From the NCBI RefSeq assembly GCF_005281475.1, contig NZ_CP040106.1, forward strand, positions 3,934,501 to 3,998,500: a DNA stretch of 64,000 nt, in the 5' to 3' direction. A program made the translations under genes and the position numbers. Below the pieces are notes generated by a model. That model had not been told where the DNA came from. It did not search any database and saw nothing but the letters and a program-made list of their open reading frames with translations. This document shows, one piece after another, positions 1 to 10,571 of this stretch. Source of the DNA: Echinicola rosea. Lineage in GTDB: Bacteria; Bacteroidota; Bacteroidia; Cytophagales; Cyclobacteriaceae. Every line of letters begins with the position of its first letter. Position 1 is the first letter of the stretch.

Positions 1-65
1 TGTCCATAAAATGTATGCACCAGTTTTTCTACATCTTCCCGATTGCTAATATCCTGCTTTGTCAT
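1..65 (-). CDS. N-terminal fragment of a probable group III truncated hemoglobin (runs off the left edge)
   Basis: The reverse strand has an ATG at 65-63 and stays open to the window edge for 21 codons. The peptide starts MTKQDISNREDVEKLV and continues with HTFYG. This resembles the start of group III truncated hemoglobins of Bacteroidota, which usually open with a D-I-x-x-R-E-D-I-x-x-L-V pattern followed by FY and a charged stretch. Such proteins bind heme and are linked to O2 or NO chemistry. Only the first helix is visible, so heme ligands cannot be checked and the assignment rests on 21 residues. The gene is divergent from the OsmC-like gene at 233. Confidence 0.5.
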   Translation of the reverse strand, partial: MTKQDISNREDVEKLVHTFYG

Positions 66-69
66 ACCA

Positions 70-99
70 CAAAGTTACAGCATAGCAGGTAAGCTGTAA
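70..99 (-). promoter_or_regulatory. Dyad and possible -7 box upstream of the truncated hemoglobin gene
   Basis: TTACAGC (75-81) and GCTGTAA (93-99) form a perfect 7-bp inverted repeat with an 11-bp spacer. On the minus strand TAACTTTG (77-70) matches the Bacteroidota -7 pattern TAnnTTTG, but it lies only 5 bases from the ATG, which would make the transcript nearly leaderless, and no good -33 box is seen. The dyad may be an operator; no regulator is identified. Confidence 0.3.
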
Positions 100-232
100 A
101 ATACCAGGCCATAAATTGATTGCTTTGATTTAATTTGGCTGCGGGTGATTATTCGTGCTTAGTTTTAAGTATCTTGGTAAGAAGATTGCTTCGATAATAA
201 ATATAGTTTTTAACCAAAAAATCACTAATAAC

Positions 233-649
233 ATGAAATTTTCAAGAAATGCATCAGCCAACTGGAAAGGCAGTGGAAAAGAAGGTAAAGGTACGGTCAG
301 CACCGAAACGAATGTTTTGGACAAGACCCCATACTCCTTCACGTCACGCTTTGAAGATGAGAAAGGTACTAACCCTGAAGAACTGTTGGGTGCTGCCCAT
401 GCAGGATGTTTTTCGATGAAGCTAAGTTTTGTGCTCAACGAAATGGGCTTTACTGCAGAAAACATTGACACTTCGGCCAAAGTCACTATGGAAGACGGAA
501 AGATCACCAATGTCCATTTGGATCTTAGCGCAAAAGTTCCAGACATCAGCTCGGATGATTTCCAGAAAGCTGCTAAAGACGCCAAGGAAAATTGCCCTGT
601 TTCCGCTCTTTTCAATACGGAAATTACCATGGATGCCAAATTGGGATAA
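233..649 (+). CDS. OsmC/Ohr-family peroxiredoxin-like protein
   Basis: A 138-residue protein of the OsmC family, thiol-dependent peroxidases that reduce organic hydroperoxides in the cytoplasm. The two catalytic cysteines are visible: Cys59 in the GAAHAGCFSM segment and Cys121 in AKENCPVS. The LLGAAHAGCF stretch and the length fit the OsmC subgroup. The frame is open from an ATG at 155, but I place the start at 233, where the family consensus MKFSRNASANWKG begins; the upstream 26 codons read as leader sequence. It converges on the aldo/keto reductase, and the two share the terminator at 722-766. Substrate preference (OsmC or Ohr) cannot be told from sequence alone. Confidence 0.9.
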   Translation: MKFSRNASANWKGSGKEGKGTVSTETNVLDKTPYSFTSRFEDEKGTNPEELLGAAHAGCFSMKLSFVLNEMGFTAENIDTSAKVTMEDGKITNVHLDLSAKVPDISSDDFQKAAKDAKENCPVSALFNTEITMDAKLG

Positions 650-721
650 ATCCGGAATTCAATTCAAATATGGATACCGCAAAATGAACGCTCAATAACC
701 TTTCCACAATCTGGGAAATAA

Positions 722-766
722 AAAAATCTCACGGATTACATTTTATGTGATTTCCGTGAGATTTTT
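722..766. terminator. Bidirectional intrinsic terminator
   Basis: A perfect 14-bp inverted repeat (722-735 with 753-766; core ATCTCACGGA) flanks a 17-base loop. A-runs on the left and T-runs on the right make it usable in both directions. It sits between the stops of the convergent OsmC-like and aldo/keto reductase genes. Confidence 0.88.
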
Positions 767-808
767 GGTTTTATTCCCTACTGAGGGATATGCTCGTTAT
801 ATGGAAAA

Positions 809-1768
809 TCAGGAATATTCCTCCCAAAAATCCGAATATTCATAAGGACTGTTGTGTGCTGTCCATAACTTGCCATCTGTAAATCGATAGGGACCTTCAA
901 GTTGATTGAGCTTATCCATCTCCTCTTGACTTAAGGTCAACACGCTTGACTTAAAGTTTTCCTCAATCCTTGAAGGGGTTACCGACTTGGGGATCACTGA
1001 GATACCCCTTTGCATATTCCAAGTCAAAACTACTTGAGCAGGCGTTGCATTAAGTTTACTGGCAATGGATTTGACAGCTTCATGCTCCAATAAAATCGGG
1101 AGATCTACGCCTCCTTGTCCCTTTGTTCTGTAGGCAGCACCAAGGGGTGCATAAGCTGTTAGTAGGATTTCCTCACGCTGGCAGTAATCCACCAATCCTT
1201 GCTGCGGCAAAAAGGGATGCATTTCGATCTGGTTAACTTCAGGTTTCACCTTGGCGTTGACAAGGATTTCCTTGAGCTTTTTGATTTTAAAATTGGAAAC
1301 ACCAATATGTTTTACTTTTCCTGTATCCAAGAGCCCTTCCATCGCGTTCCATGTTTCCGATAGGGGAATATTATCGAGGCTTTCGAAATCTCCCTTAGCG
1401 TCAGGGAAATCCACCCCATGCTTCAGAGCCAGTGGCCAATGTACCAAATACAAATCCAGGTAATCTAACTGGAGGTCTTTAAGCGTATTTTCCAGAGCAA
1501 GTTGGACATGTTCCTTCTTATGTGAATCATTCCAAAGCTTCGAAGTCACCCAAATATCCTCTCTTTCTATTGTGCCGTCCGCGAAAGCTTTGGCAAAGGC
1601 ATCTCCTATTTCCTTCTCGTTTTTGTAAATGTATGCACAGTCAAAATGACGATATCCTACATCAATGGCTTTTAACACTGCCTCATATACTTCTCCTGGT
1701 TTGGATTGCCAAGTGCCCAAGCCTAATATGGGCATTTTATCGCCGTTACTAAAAGTTAGTGAATTCAT
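809..1768 (-). CDS. Aldo/keto reductase
   Basis: A 319-residue NADPH-dependent oxidoreductase of the AKR superfamily, reducing aldehydes or ketones to alcohols in the cytoplasm. The catalytic tetrad is readable: Asp43 and Tyr48 in the HFDCAYIY segment, Lys77 in VTSKLWN and His110 in LYLVHWP. The AKR signature around GVSNFKIKKL and the C-terminal IPKSVTPSRIEEN cofactor motif are also present. Its length is normal for the family. The substrate is unknown; it is closest in style to the aldehyde or aldose reductase-like AKRs of Bacteroidota. It is separated by 170 bp from thiH upstream and ends near a shared terminator, so it is probably its own transcription unit. Confidence 0.9.
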   Translation of the reverse strand: MNSLTFSNGDKMPILGLGTWQSKPGEVYEAVLKAIDVGYRHFDCAYIYKNEKEIGDAFAKAFADGTIEREDIWVTSKLWNDSHKKEHVQLALENTLKDLQLDYLDLYLVHWPLALKHGVDFPDAKGDFESLDNIPLSETWNAMEGLLDTGKVKHIGVSNFKIKKLKEILVNAKVKPEVNQIEMHPFLPQQGLVDYCQREEILLTAYAPLGAAYRTKGQGGVDLPILLEHEAVKSIASKLNATPAQVVLTWNMQRGISVIPKSVTPSRIEENFKSSVLTLSQEEMDKLNQLEGPYRFTDGKLWTAHNSPYEYSDFWEEYS

Positions 1769-1938
1769 ATCGCTAGTTGATTTTGATAATAATTGATGAA
1801 AGTAAAACTTTTGATAAGGTAATTAACTATACCTTTTTTTAAGGGTAATTTGAAAACAAAAGTTCGGAAGATCATTTTATATCAAATCCCCTTTTGACAT
1901 ATTACTAATGCAAAACATCTGCCAAGATTGCCTAAATT

Positions 1939-3063
1939 TCACCTAAAAGTATTTTGTAAAGCAGGATCCCAGTCCTTCCAAACCGGTTGGTAACCTTGGC
2001 TTTTCAATAGACCTGCAATTTTCTCAGGACTACGCTCATCCGAGATCTCAAATTGCTCCAAGGATTCCTTGCCAGCAGCATAACCTCCAGGGTTTGTTTT
2101 GGATCCTGCACTCATGGAAGTGATGCCCAGTTTGATCACATGGTTTCTGAAATGTTCTGTTTCGCGGGTGGATAAGGAAAGCTCTACATCTGGGTCCAGC
2201 AATCTATATGCGCAGATCAGTTGCACGAGTTCTTTGTCGTTCATGGCCACCTTGGGCTCCTGTCCACCTGAAAAGGGCCGCAGCCGTGGAAAAGAAATCG
2301 CATATTTCGTTTGCCAATATTTCTTTTCCAAATAGCGTAAATGCATTGCGGTGTAAAAACTATCTACCCGCCAGTCCTCCAGCCCGATCAAAGCACCAAT
2401 TCCCACCTTATGGATACCGGCTTTGCCAAGCCTGTCCGGTGTTTCAAGTCGATAGTCAAAGTTCGACTTTTTACCTTTGGGATGATGGATCTTGTAAGTC
2501 TCACGGTAATAGGTTTCCTGATAGACCAAAACACTGTGAAGGCCACTTCTTATCAATCGCTCGTATTCATCTTGATCAAGAGGCTGCACTTCCATGCTGA
2601 CATTGGCAAAATGAGGTTTGATCAGCTGGATGGCATGTTCGAGGTAATCCACACCTACCGTTCTGTTAGCTTCACCCGTCACGATGAGAATATGCTCAAA
2701 GCCCATTCCTTTAAGGACTTCGACTTCCTTCATGATTTCCTTGTCAGAAAGCGTCTTTCTTGGGATCTTATTGTCCAAGCTAAACCCACAATACGTACAG
2801 ATGTTCTGACATTCATTGGAAAGGTAAAGGGGGGCAAAAAGCTGCATATTATTACCAAACCGCTGCAGTGTCAATTGGCGGCTTTTCTGCGCCATGCCTT
2901 CCAGATAGGGCGCTGCAGCAGGGGAAACCAGCGCCAAAAAGTCTTCGAGGTCTCTCTCCTTTTTAGCCAGGGCCTGCTCTACCCTGGCCGGTGTAACATG
3001 CGCCAACGCTTGATGGACTTTTTCTGGTGGATATTGGGATAATAGGTCTCTAAAATCATTCAT
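1939..3063 (-). CDS. thiH: 2-iminoacetate synthase ThiH
   Basis: A 374-residue radical SAM enzyme that cleaves tyrosine to dehydroglycine (2-iminoacetate) and p-cresol, feeding thiazole ring formation by ThiG. The radical SAM cysteines are Cys85, Cys89 and Cys92 (CQNICTYC, CxxxCxxC). The segment around [16 protein letters not shown] and the C-terminal part containing [11 protein letters not shown] are typical of ThiH/ThiG partners. The start overlaps the end of thiG by 8 bases, so the two are translationally coupled. It is the last gene of the thi operon. Use of ThiH rather than the glycine oxidase ThiO implies dehydroglycine made from tyrosine. Confidence 0.95.
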   Translation of the reverse strand: MNDFRDLLSQYPPEKVHQALAHVTPARVEQALAKKERDLEDFLALVSPAAAPYLEGMAQKSRQLTLQRFGNNMQLFAPLYLSNECQNICTYCGFSLDNKIPRKTLSDKEIMKEVEVLKGMGFEHILIVTGEANRTVGVDYLEHAIQLIKPHFANVSMEVQPLDQDEYERLIRSGLHSVLVYQETYYRETYKIHHPKGKKSNFDYRLETPDRLGKAGIHKVGIGALIGLEDWRVDSFYTAMHLRYLEKKYWQTKYAISFPRLRPFSGGQEPKVAMNDKELVQLICAYRLLDPDVELSLSTRETEHFRNHVIKLGITSMSAGSKTNPGGYAAGKESLEQFEISDERSPEKIAGLLKSQGYQPVWKDWDPALQNTFR

Positions 3064-3823
3064 ATGACAAGAATTCAGTTAATGGACTACTTGCATTTGC
3101 TTGCTCACTGACGGTACCTTGGCCACATTCAAATGCCATTCTACCTGCCTCGACGGCCATTTTAAAAGCCTTTCCCATCTCCACGGGATTTTGGGCTACC
3201 GCAATGGCCGTATTTACCAATACCGCATCGGCCCCTATCTCCATGGCCTGGGCAGCATGCGATGGTACGCCCAACCCTGCATCTACCACCACCGGCACAT
3301 TGCTCTGCTCGATGATGATCTTCAGAAAGTCTAGGGTCCTGAGCCCATTATTGCTGCCGATGGGCGATCCAAGTGGCATTACTGCGGATGCTCCAGCGTC
3401 TTCCAGTCGTTTGCACAGGACAGGATCAGCGTGGATATAGGGCAATACCACAAAACCTTCCTTCACCAATGCCTCGGTAGCACTAAGGGTTTCTATTGGA
3501 TCAGGCATCAAGTACCGGGGATCGGGGTGAATCTCCAACTTCACCCAATTGGTCCCTAATGCCTCTCGGGCCAGTTGCGCAGCAAATACGGCTTCTTTAG
3601 CGGTCCGCACACCTGAAGTATTCGGAAGTAAATTGATGCGCGAATGGGACAAGTGCGCCAACATATCATCGTCTTTATCTTTGACATCTACCCTTCTTAG
3701 TGCCACCGTTACCAGTTCGGACCCAGATGCCTCCAAGGCGTCCTGCATGGATTGGTAGGTTGGGAATTTACCGGTTCCTGTGAAGAGCCGAGAAGTAAAT
3801 GTTTTATTGGCGATAGTCAACAT
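3056..3823 (-). CDS. thiG: Thiazole synthase ThiG
   Basis: A 255-residue TIM-barrel enzyme that builds thiazole phosphate carboxylate from 1-deoxy-D-xylulose 5-phosphate, dehydroglycine and the ThiS thiocarboxylate. The Schiff-base lysine is Lys95 in WVKLEI. The phosphate-binding segments [25 protein letters not shown] (here residues about 174-198) and LVNTAIA are conserved. It overlaps thiH downstream by 8 bases and thiE upstream by 20 bases. Length and motifs are normal. Confidence 0.95.
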   Translation of the reverse strand: MLTIANKTFTSRLFTGTGKFPTYQSMQDALEASGSELVTVALRRVDVKDKDDDMLAHLSHSRINLLPNTSGVRTAKEAVFAAQLAREALGTNWVKLEIHPDPRYLMPDPIETLSATEALVKEGFVVLPYIHADPVLCKRLEDAGASAVMPLGSPIGSNNGLRTLDFLKIIIEQSNVPVVVDAGLGVPSHAAQAMEIGADAVLVNTAIAVAQNPVEMGKAFKMAVEAGRMAFECGQGTVSEQANASSPLTEFLSYE

Positions 3824-4451
3824 AATCGAATGTATTTTGGATTTCTTTAATGAGTTCTTGTGGATGGTTACTTTGATGAAGCAGTCCGCTGACGGCTACA
3901 CCACTTAAACCGCTTGCTTTTAGTGACGGGAAATCTTCCGTAACGATTCCCCCAATGCCAATGATTGGAAGGGCTGGATATACGTTTTTTACCTTTGGTA
4001 TAATGCTTTGATAACCAGTTATTCCCAGTGTTGGACTTAAATCTTTTTTGGTGCTGGTAAAACGAAACGGCCCCAGCCCGATATAGTCGGCATCATTGGC
4101 AACGGCAAGGATATCTTCCAGGGTATTAGCAGTCGCACCAATTACCAACCGGCTACCATACCGCTCCCTGATGTCTTGAACAGCTTTATCTTTTTTGCCT
4201 ACATGGACACCAAATGCACCGGATTTATGGGCAATCTCTGGATGGTCATTGATGATCAGGGAACATCCAAATTCATCGCAAATTTCCTTGGCACCAAATG
4301 CCGTTCGGAGAATGACCGCCTTCGGAAATGCCTTCATTCTCAGTTGTACCCATTTTCCTCCTGCTTCGCAATAGGAATGAATAGCATCCAAATAGTCTTT
4401 GGGATGGTCAAGATTTGGCGTGATATAATGTAGCGAACTTATTTTGCTCAT
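3804..4451 (-). CDS. thiE: Thiamine phosphate synthase ThiE
   Basis: A 215-residue TIM-barrel enzyme that couples HMP pyrophosphate to thiazole phosphate to give thiamin monophosphate. The diagnostic pieces are LQLRMK-like WVQLRMK near residue 35, the [10 protein letters not shown] segment, FGVHVGKKD, and the C-terminal IIGIGGI and [10 protein letters not shown] phosphate-binding loops. Unlike the neighbouring TenI-like protein, it keeps the IND and GvH-G pattern expected of an active ThiE. It overlaps thiG by 20 bases and starts one base after the stop of the TenI-like gene. Confidence 0.92.
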   Translation of the reverse strand: MSKISSLHYITPNLDHPKDYLDAIHSYCEAGGKWVQLRMKAFPKAVILRTAFGAKEICDEFGCSLIINDHPEIAHKSGAFGVHVGKKDKAVQDIRERYGSRLVIGATANTLEDILAVANDADYIGLGPFRFTSTKKDLSPTLGITGYQSIIPKVKNVYPALPIIGIGGIVTEDFPSLKASGLSGVAVSGLLHQSNHPQELIKEIQNTFDYVDYRQ

Positions 4452-4452
4452 T

Positions 4453-5042
4453 TCAGGGGTTATTTTTATAGTTCAAGAACCTTTTTAATCGCTCCGCAGT
4501 ATTTTTTCCGCTCCATATTCCTCCGATAATCGCTGCCCCGTCAAAACCTGCGGCGTGAAGAAAGGGCAATCTTCCAGGTGTCACTCCACCTAAGGCAAAT
4601 AATTGAAAAGGCAGATTATGCTTGTGGGCAGTTGTCCATGCACGCAGCTTATGAGGGGGAAAGCCTTGGTGATAGCCGGGTTTGGAAATACTATCAAAAA
4701 CAGGGCTGATAAAAGCATAGCTTAAGGTTCTATTGGCCATGTCCTCCAAAGCCTCCAGTCGATGAAATGACTTACTGGTCATGCCCTCCCGCTGGAGCAC
4801 AGGATAGTCGCCCTTGAAGTGAATTCCACCCAATGCATACCTATCTGCCAGCGAGTGATGCTCATGAAGGGAAATTTTCGGATAATAGCCAGCAGGTATT
4901 CGTGCCAATAAATCCTCCATCTGCCCTTCTGACCATCCCGGCTTTCGTATGTGCAAGCGGTAAAGACCATGATCCAAAAGCTGGACCATGGTTTTGATTT
5001 CCTCTTTTTCTTTTTCCGGAGAACTGATTGCGATCAGCTTCA

Positions 5043-5043
<1 letters not shown>
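4453..5043 (-). CDS. TenI-like thiamine phosphate synthase paralogue
   Basis: A 196-residue second member of the ThiE/TenI fold in the same operon. It has the barrel and the FALGGVTPGRLPFLHAAG phosphate loop region, but the substrate-binding part reads ISLHEHHSLADRYALGGIHFKG rather than the IND...GVHLGQ pattern of ThiE. In Bacillus the TenI paralogue is a thiazole tautomerase that acts on the ThiG product; that role is the best inference here, while residual ThiE activity is possible. Its start overlaps the thiC stop region by one base (4 bp from the thiC end), which supports coupling. Confidence 0.8.
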
Positions 5044-7300
<2,257 letters not shown>

Positions 7301-7507
7301 TCATCCGCCTTGTGTGGCTTTGATGATGAGAATTTGATCGTTTTCGGAGAGTTGGTAATGGTCCCAGTCGGATTTGGGAATTACTTGGTCGTTGACGGCC
7401 AAGGCCATACCACGGTTTGCATCGATTTGTTGTTGTTGGAGCATTCCTGACAAAGACAAATCCTTGGTCGTAAGCTCAATACGCTCACCATTAAGGAGAA
7501 AATTCAT
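7301..7507 (-). CDS. thiS: Sulfur carrier protein ThiS
   Basis: A 68-residue ubiquitin-fold protein that carries sulfur as a C-terminal thiocarboxylate to ThiG. It ends in the obligatory Gly-Gly (KATQGG), and the central part has the GMALAVNDQVIPKSDW segment typical of ThiS. The open frame extends upstream to 7597, but that region overlaps the riboswitch and terminator; the ATG at 7507 gives the expected length and the normal MNFLLNGE start. Adenylation of the C-terminus needs ThiF, which is not encoded in this window. Confidence 0.93.
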   Translation of the reverse strand: MNFLLNGERIELTTKDLSLSGMLQQQQIDANRGMALAVNDQVIPKSDWDHYQLSENDQILIIKATQGG

Positions 7508-7533
7508 AAGAATTTCAATTTTTGTAAATGAAT

Positions 7534-7554
7534 AAAAAAACTTCAGGAATGAAG
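7534..7554 (-). terminator. Short terminator hairpin between TPP riboswitch and thiS
   Basis: Read on the minus strand, CTTCA and TGAAG pair over a 4-base loop and are followed directly by seven T. The hairpin lies between the riboswitch aptamer and the thiS start, so it can act as the expression platform for transcription attenuation. The stem is only 5 bp, so the strength is uncertain. Confidence 0.5.
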
Positions 7555-7580
7555 ATAATCGCTCGGAAGGAAGCTTCACT

Positions 7581-7660
7581 TTTCCCTTCGCCCGCATTAC
7601 CGGGATCAGGTTCAGAGGGTATGTCTCAGCCCCGATGGATCATCGGAACACCCCTAAAGT
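7581..7660 (-). ncRNA. TPP riboswitch (THI element)
   Basis: On the minus strand the sequence contains the conserved TPP aptamer blocks in order: GGGGTGTTC, then GGCTGAGA, then ACCCTCTGAACCTGATC, then GGTAATGC, and the closing GCGAAGGGAA. These are the pyrimidine- and pyrophosphate-sensing helices of the class. It sits 73 bases upstream of thiS, so TPP would be expected to turn the thi operon down. A promoter lies directly upstream at 7675-7703. Confidence 0.96.
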
Positions 7661-7674
7661 TTTGTACGTGGATA

Positions 7675-7703
7675 CAAAGTTAGAATGATAAGTGAATATC
7701 AAA
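7675..7703 (-). promoter_or_regulatory. Promoter of the thi operon
   Basis: On the minus strand TTTG (7703-7700), a 17-base spacer and TAACTTTG (7682-7675) match the Bacteroidota primary sigma pattern TTTG-N17..22-TAnnTTTG. The predicted transcript would begin around 7665, just before the riboswitch aptamer. Confidence 0.65.
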
Positions 7704-7844
7704 AACTATTGGTGAAATTTATTGACCTTATGCTGCCCGAACGACTGAAAAGCTAGCCAAGAGCGGAAAATAAAGAATAGCGCCTAAATTTTCACTACTT
7801 ATATTATCAACCTTAATCTAACCCAATAAGGTATCACTCGAAGT

Positions 7845-8927
7845 TTAAGGAAACCGATATATGATTGCATTAACATTCATTCCTGCTCCTACAGAGGCAA
7901 ACAGCACATGGTCACCAGCATGGATTTGGTGTTTTTCGATCTCCCCACGCAATAGCATATCCAATAGAATGGGTACGGTTGCCACGGAATTATTGCCCAG
8001 CTCACCAATGGTAATTGGCATGATTTTCCTTGGATCTTCTTGCATATCATACAGTTTGAAGACTCGGTGGATTATGGCGTCATCCATTTTAGCATTTGCC
8101 TGATGGATAAGGACTTTTTTGATGTCCCTGATGTCCAAACCTGCCCTATCAATGGTTGCCTTGACCAAAGCCGGGACCGTATTCAATGCATATTCGTACA
8201 ATTTACGTCCGTTCATTTTCATAAATAACGTATCATCCTTGAAGTCGGGGTTATAAGACCGGTCCATCCGTAGCAGCATAGCTTCGTTCAGCGTATCGGT
8301 ACGGGATTTATGGGTGATTATGCCGACGGGAACGTTACTTTCTTGGGATTGAAGGATAATCGCCCCTGCCCCATCAGAATAGATCATGCTGTCAATATCG
8401 TGTGGATCAGAAATCCGACTGAGCGTTTCTGCACCAACCACAAGGATGCTTTTGGCATCACCGGATTTTATATAATAATCTCCTTGGATAAGCCCCTGCA
8501 CCAGGCCGGGGCAGCCAAAGGGAAGGTCATAAGCGATGCAATCGGGATTTTCGATTTGCAGCTTATGTTTTACACGGGAAGCCAGACTGGGAACCATATC
8601 GGATTTTGGGTTGTCCTTTAGCACATCACCAAAATTGTGGGCCACAATGATGTAGTCCAAATTCTCCTTATCCAATTTGGCCGATTTCAATGCTTCTTCC
8701 GAGGCAAAAAATGCCATATCAGAAGTGACATATTCATCCTCAATGTATCTCCTCTCTGCTATTTCTGTAATTTCTTGAAATTTATGAATGATCTTCTCGT
8801 TGGATTTGGTGAGCCTTTCTCCAGCTTTACTATAAAATTGGGCATTGAGAAAGTCCTCATTTTTAACCGCTTTTGAGGGAACATACTTGCCAGTTCCCGT
8901 GATGATGGAGTAATAGGTATTGGGCAT
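7845..8927 (-). CDS. 3-oxoacyl-ACP synthase III (KAS III/FabH)-like protein
   Basis: A 360-residue thiolase-fold condensing enzyme. The KAS III triad is present: Cys139 in PFGCPGLVQG, His275 in VLIHQANAK and an Asn at about 312 in GELGNNSVAT. It would condense an acyl-CoA starter with malonyl-ACP, or a related reaction. At 360 residues and with divergent flanks it is longer than housekeeping FabH (about 320-335), so it may be a paralogue acting in a specialised lipid or secondary pathway rather than the primary FabH. It stands alone, with no other fatty acid genes nearby. Confidence 0.85.
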   Translation of the reverse strand: MPNTYYSIITGTGKYVPSKAVKNEDFLNAQFYSKAGERLTKSNEKIIHKFQEITEIAERRYIEDEYVTSDMAFFASEEALKSAKLDKENLDYIIVAHNFGDVLKDNPKSDMVPSLASRVKHKLQIENPDCIAYDLPFGCPGLVQGLIQGDYYIKSGDAKSILVVGAETLSRISDPHDIDSMIYSDGAGAIILQSQESNVPVGIITHKSRTDTLNEAMLLRMDRSYNPDFKDDTLFMKMNGRKLYEYALNTVPALVKATIDRAGLDIRDIKKVLIHQANAKMDDAIIHRVFKLYDMQEDPRKIMPITIGELGNNSVATVPILLDMLLRGEIEKHQIHAGDHVLFASVGAGMNVNAIIYRFP

Positions 8928-9027
8928 ATGATAACTGTTTTTAGGTACTGTGATTGGCCAAACTATTCTGGATAAAGGAAGGATTTCTCTATTGTATAGA
9001 TTTGTGGCTCATATAATTTCTTGAATC

Positions 9028-10272
9028 CTATTTCTCGCTTTTAATGATGTTCTCCAACACACGTTCCTCTCCATCAATATTGTCCGGAATAGGCAGATGA
9101 AGGAGGTTGCAAAGCAAGGGATAAACATGAATGTTTTCAAATGACTTGATTCGATGGCCTGATTTAATGGCTGGTCCATTGGCATAAAAAATCGCATGCA
9201 TGTCTTCCCATTGGGGATCAAAGCCGTGTTCGCCGAAAATTTTGGTGTCGTACATGGCACTTCGGTTTTGGTATTTGATAAATCCGGATGTCGCGACAAA
9301 ATAGTAGCCAGGATCCGGAATAAGGAGTAAATCCCCTACTCTATCTGGATAATTGATTTTCTTACCATAGTACCGCTTGGAAATGGGATCCACCACCTTA
9401 AAATTACTTTGCAATTTTCGAAGTGCCTTTCTTATGTTTTTCTTATCACTGGGATTTTTGAGATGGAGATGTGCCAACGCCCCATCATTATAATACTCCA
9501 GTTCAAAGGGCGCCAGAAGTTTTTCCAAATCTATCAATCGTTCTTGGGTCACATTGGCCATGCCATGGTCGGATACGATAACTATGTTGACATTAAGGTT
9601 TGAGGTTTTGATTTCCTCAAATAGTACGCCCAGTTCGGCATCCAGCTTAAGCAATGCGTCTCGAAGCTTTTGGTCATTGTCGGGGCCATATTTGTGCCCC
9701 GCATCATCCATATCTGAAAAGTAAAGCGTAATCAGCTTAGGCCGACTAGCTGACGGTAGGGTGAGCCATTCCAGTACTTTGTCTATCCGCTCGGAATTGG
9801 GGACCGTACCGTCATAATCATAATAATAACTTGGTCTGATTCCTTGGATAGCTGCCTCAGACCCTACGAAAAAGTAACTGGCCGCCTTTATATTATGTTG
9901 CTCTGCCAGCACCCAGATCGGCGTGCCTCCATACCAAGTCCCGTCTTGAACCACTGATCGGTCACTGATCCGATATACTTTTTTCTTTTCAGGATTATAA
10001 AAGGTATTATCTACTAGCCCATGATTACCAGGCCTCATCCCTGTAGCAATAGTATAATGATTAGGAAAAGTCTTGGATGGAAAGGAAGGGATCATCGATT
10101 CAGCAGCTGTTCCACCCGCAATGAATTTTTCAATATTGGGAGGATGAAATCGCGCTGTATAATCATACCGGTATCCATCCAATGAAATTAACAAGACGTA
10201 TTGTTCTTTCCCCTGGGCCATTGCCTGTAGCATTGAGGTGATAGAAAACAGGGCTATCCATAACAATTTCAT
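9028..10272 (-). CDS. Secreted ectonucleotide pyrophosphatase/phosphodiesterase-like protein
   Basis: A 414-residue alkaline phosphatase superfamily protein with a signal peptide (cleavage probably after AMAQ, residue 20). The NPP-type active site is clear: Asp32 in LISLDGYR, nucleophile Thr68 in FPSKTFPNHYT, and metal ligands in YFSDMDDAGHKYGP and VIVSDHGM, with the late EHGFDP histidine. The family hydrolyses nucleotide or lipid phosphodiesters outside the cytoplasm. Threonine as nucleophile and the TFPNHY context favour phosphodiesterase over phosphomonoesterase activity. The substrate cannot be inferred. It has its own likely promoter upstream. Confidence 0.9.
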   Translation of the reverse strand: MKLLWIALFSITSMLQAMAQGKEQYVLLISLDGYRYDYTARFHPPNIEKFIAGGTAAESMIPSFPSKTFPNHYTIATGMRPGNHGLVDNTFYNPEKKKVYRISDRSVVQDGTWYGGTPIWVLAEQHNIKAASYFFVGSEAAIQGIRPSYYYDYDGTVPNSERIDKVLEWLTLPSASRPKLITLYFSDMDDAGHKYGPDNDQKLRDALLKLDAELGVLFEEIKTSNLNVNIVIVSDHGMANVTQERLIDLEKLLAPFELEYYNDGALAHLHLKNPSDKKNIRKALRKLQSNFKVVDPISKRYYGKKINYPDRVGDLLLIPDPGYYFVATSGFIKYQNRSAMYDTKIFGEHGFDPQWEDMHAIFYANGPAIKSGHRIKSFENIHVYPLLCNLLHLPIPDNIDGEERVLENIIKSEK

Positions 10273-10297
10273 TTAGCTTCCTTATTTAAATGTTTAC

Positions 10298-10330
10298 CAA
10301 AAATAGCGAATCCGTAAGATAAAAGATCAA
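10298..10330 (-). promoter_or_regulatory. Likely promoter of the phosphodiesterase gene
   Basis: On the minus strand TATTTTTG (10305-10298) fits the -7 pattern TAnnTTTG, with TTG (10330-10328) 22 bases upstream as a possible -33 box. It lies 26 bases before the ATG at 10272. Confidence 0.4.
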
Positions 10331-10520
10331 CTCAGTGTTAAATTATCCTCTACGATAATTTGGCTATGAGTAGGGATTATCTACAAGGCTTGGATAGGTA
10401 CAGTCCATTGTTATAATACCCTCCTATTAGGGACGCAGCCCCAAGAAATATGGCTTGATCCCAACTTTTTCCCTCGATCCAGTATTACGGCTTGCCTTTC
10501 TCAAACAGGATCAAAATAAA

Positions 10521-10550
10521 AAAGGTTGCCAATTTGTATTGGCAACCTTT
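10521..10550 (-). terminator. Intrinsic terminator after the gyrA-TPR unit
   Basis: A perfect 12-bp inverted repeat (AAAGGTTGCCAA at 10521-10532 with its complement at 10539-10550) around a 6-base loop, flanked by A/T-rich ends. It lies 22 bases beyond the stop of the TPR gene. Confidence 0.85.
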
Positions 10551-10571
10551 ATATAAGCGAAATTCTGTTTA

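Noticed and set aside
155..232. Upstream extension of the OsmC-like frame
   Set aside because: The 26 extra codons have no family match, and the consensus OsmC start begins at 233.
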